From contig CATPBC010000230.1 of the NCBI GenBank assembly GCA_955652195.1, positions 1 through 5,755 of the forward strand: DNA of 5,755 nucleotides, in the 5' to 3' direction. Each line of letters begins with the position of its first letter. Positions within the stretch are counted from its first letter, which is position 1. Source of the stretch: an uncultured Xanthobacteraceae bacterium (GTDB lineage Bacteria > Pseudomonadota > Alphaproteobacteria > Rhizobiales > Xanthobacteraceae). A program made the position numbers and the translations under genes. The notes beneath the pieces are model-generated. The model worked only from the letters and a program-made list of their open reading frames with translations. It ran no database searches and was not told the DNA's origin. Positions 5,634-5,755 of this stretch are shown here, one piece after another.

Positions 5634-5755
5634 GTGCCCGCGATCGATTACGAGGCTGAATATAACAATCGCGCCCGCGTCCCGGAGCATCCCGAGATTT
5701 TCGCTCGCTGGACGCTGGAAGCGGAGCTTTACCGCGCCGAGATGCTCAAGAACGA
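5634..5755 (+). CDS. Probable alpha/beta hydrolase (partial, N-terminal 40 residues)
   Basis: Only the first 40 codons are present. They begin MPAIDYEAEYNNRARVPEHP and continue IFARWTLEAELYRAEMLKN to the window edge. The opening YNNRARVPEHPxIFARW resembles the N-terminus of kynurenine formamidase-like and BD-FAE-like alpha/beta hydrolases; I base this on remembered family patterns. The nucleophile elbow and catalytic triad would lie outside the window, so activity and substrate cannot be judged. The GTG start is well supported by the GGAGG site 6 nt upstream. The gene is divergent from mtnA. Confidence 0.6.
   Translation, partial: MPAIDYEAEYNNRARVPEHPEIFARWTLEAELYRAEMLKN

Noticed and set aside
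4872..5659. Plus-strand open frames 4872-5333 and 4946-5659
   Set aside because: They lie opposite mtnA, whose catalytic motifs are intact; GC-rich codon bias keeps antisense frames open.

Overview
The window looks like chromosomal DNA from an alphaproteobacterium, most likely order Hyphomicrobiales in or near the Bradyrhizobium/Rhodopseudomonas group. The grounds are high GC with strong third-position GC bias, an adjacent RegB/RegA-type (RegS/RegR, ActS/ActR) redox two-component pair, an MmcB-family protein, and short palindromic repeats of a kind I associate from memory with that group. The genus is an inference. There is no RNA gene, CRISPR array, transposase or phage gene.

Layout. Positions 1-1394 on the minus strand hold a two-gene unit: a cupin thiol (cysteine) dioxygenase-like gene followed by a multidomain rhodanese sulfurtransferase that runs off the left edge. 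The two overlap by 4 nt (GTGA). Positions 1395-1660 are a divergent intergenic region carrying two back-to-back imperfect palindromes. Positions 1661-3616 on the plus strand hold a membrane redox-sensor histidine kinase (RegB/RegS/ActS type) and its response regulator (RegA/RegR/ActR type). A short convergent gap follows. Positions 3685-5404 on the minus strand hold mtnA (methylthioribose-1-phosphate isomerase) and then an mmcB-like PD-(D/E)XK gene. Positions 5405-5633 are a divergent intergenic region with two different 12-bp tandem repeats, one of which overlaps the mtnA start. At 5634 a plus-strand gene, probably an alpha/beta hydrolase, starts from GTG behind a strong Shine-Dalgarno and runs off the right edge.

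How the genes fit together. The dioxygenase and sulfurtransferase form a plausible thiol/sulfane-sulfur module. MtnA belongs to methionine salvage (or the methylthioadenosine-isoprenoid shunt known in some alphaproteobacteria), so two of the four transcription units concern organic sulfur. RegB/RegA is a global redox regulator; this kinase keeps both the quinone-site motif and the redox cysteine. The shared upstream region would allow co-regulation of the thiol module, but this is not shown by the sequence.

I found no convincing new biological system. The most unusual structures are the paired palindromes between the divergent genes and the in-frame 12-bp repeat that runs through the mtnA start.
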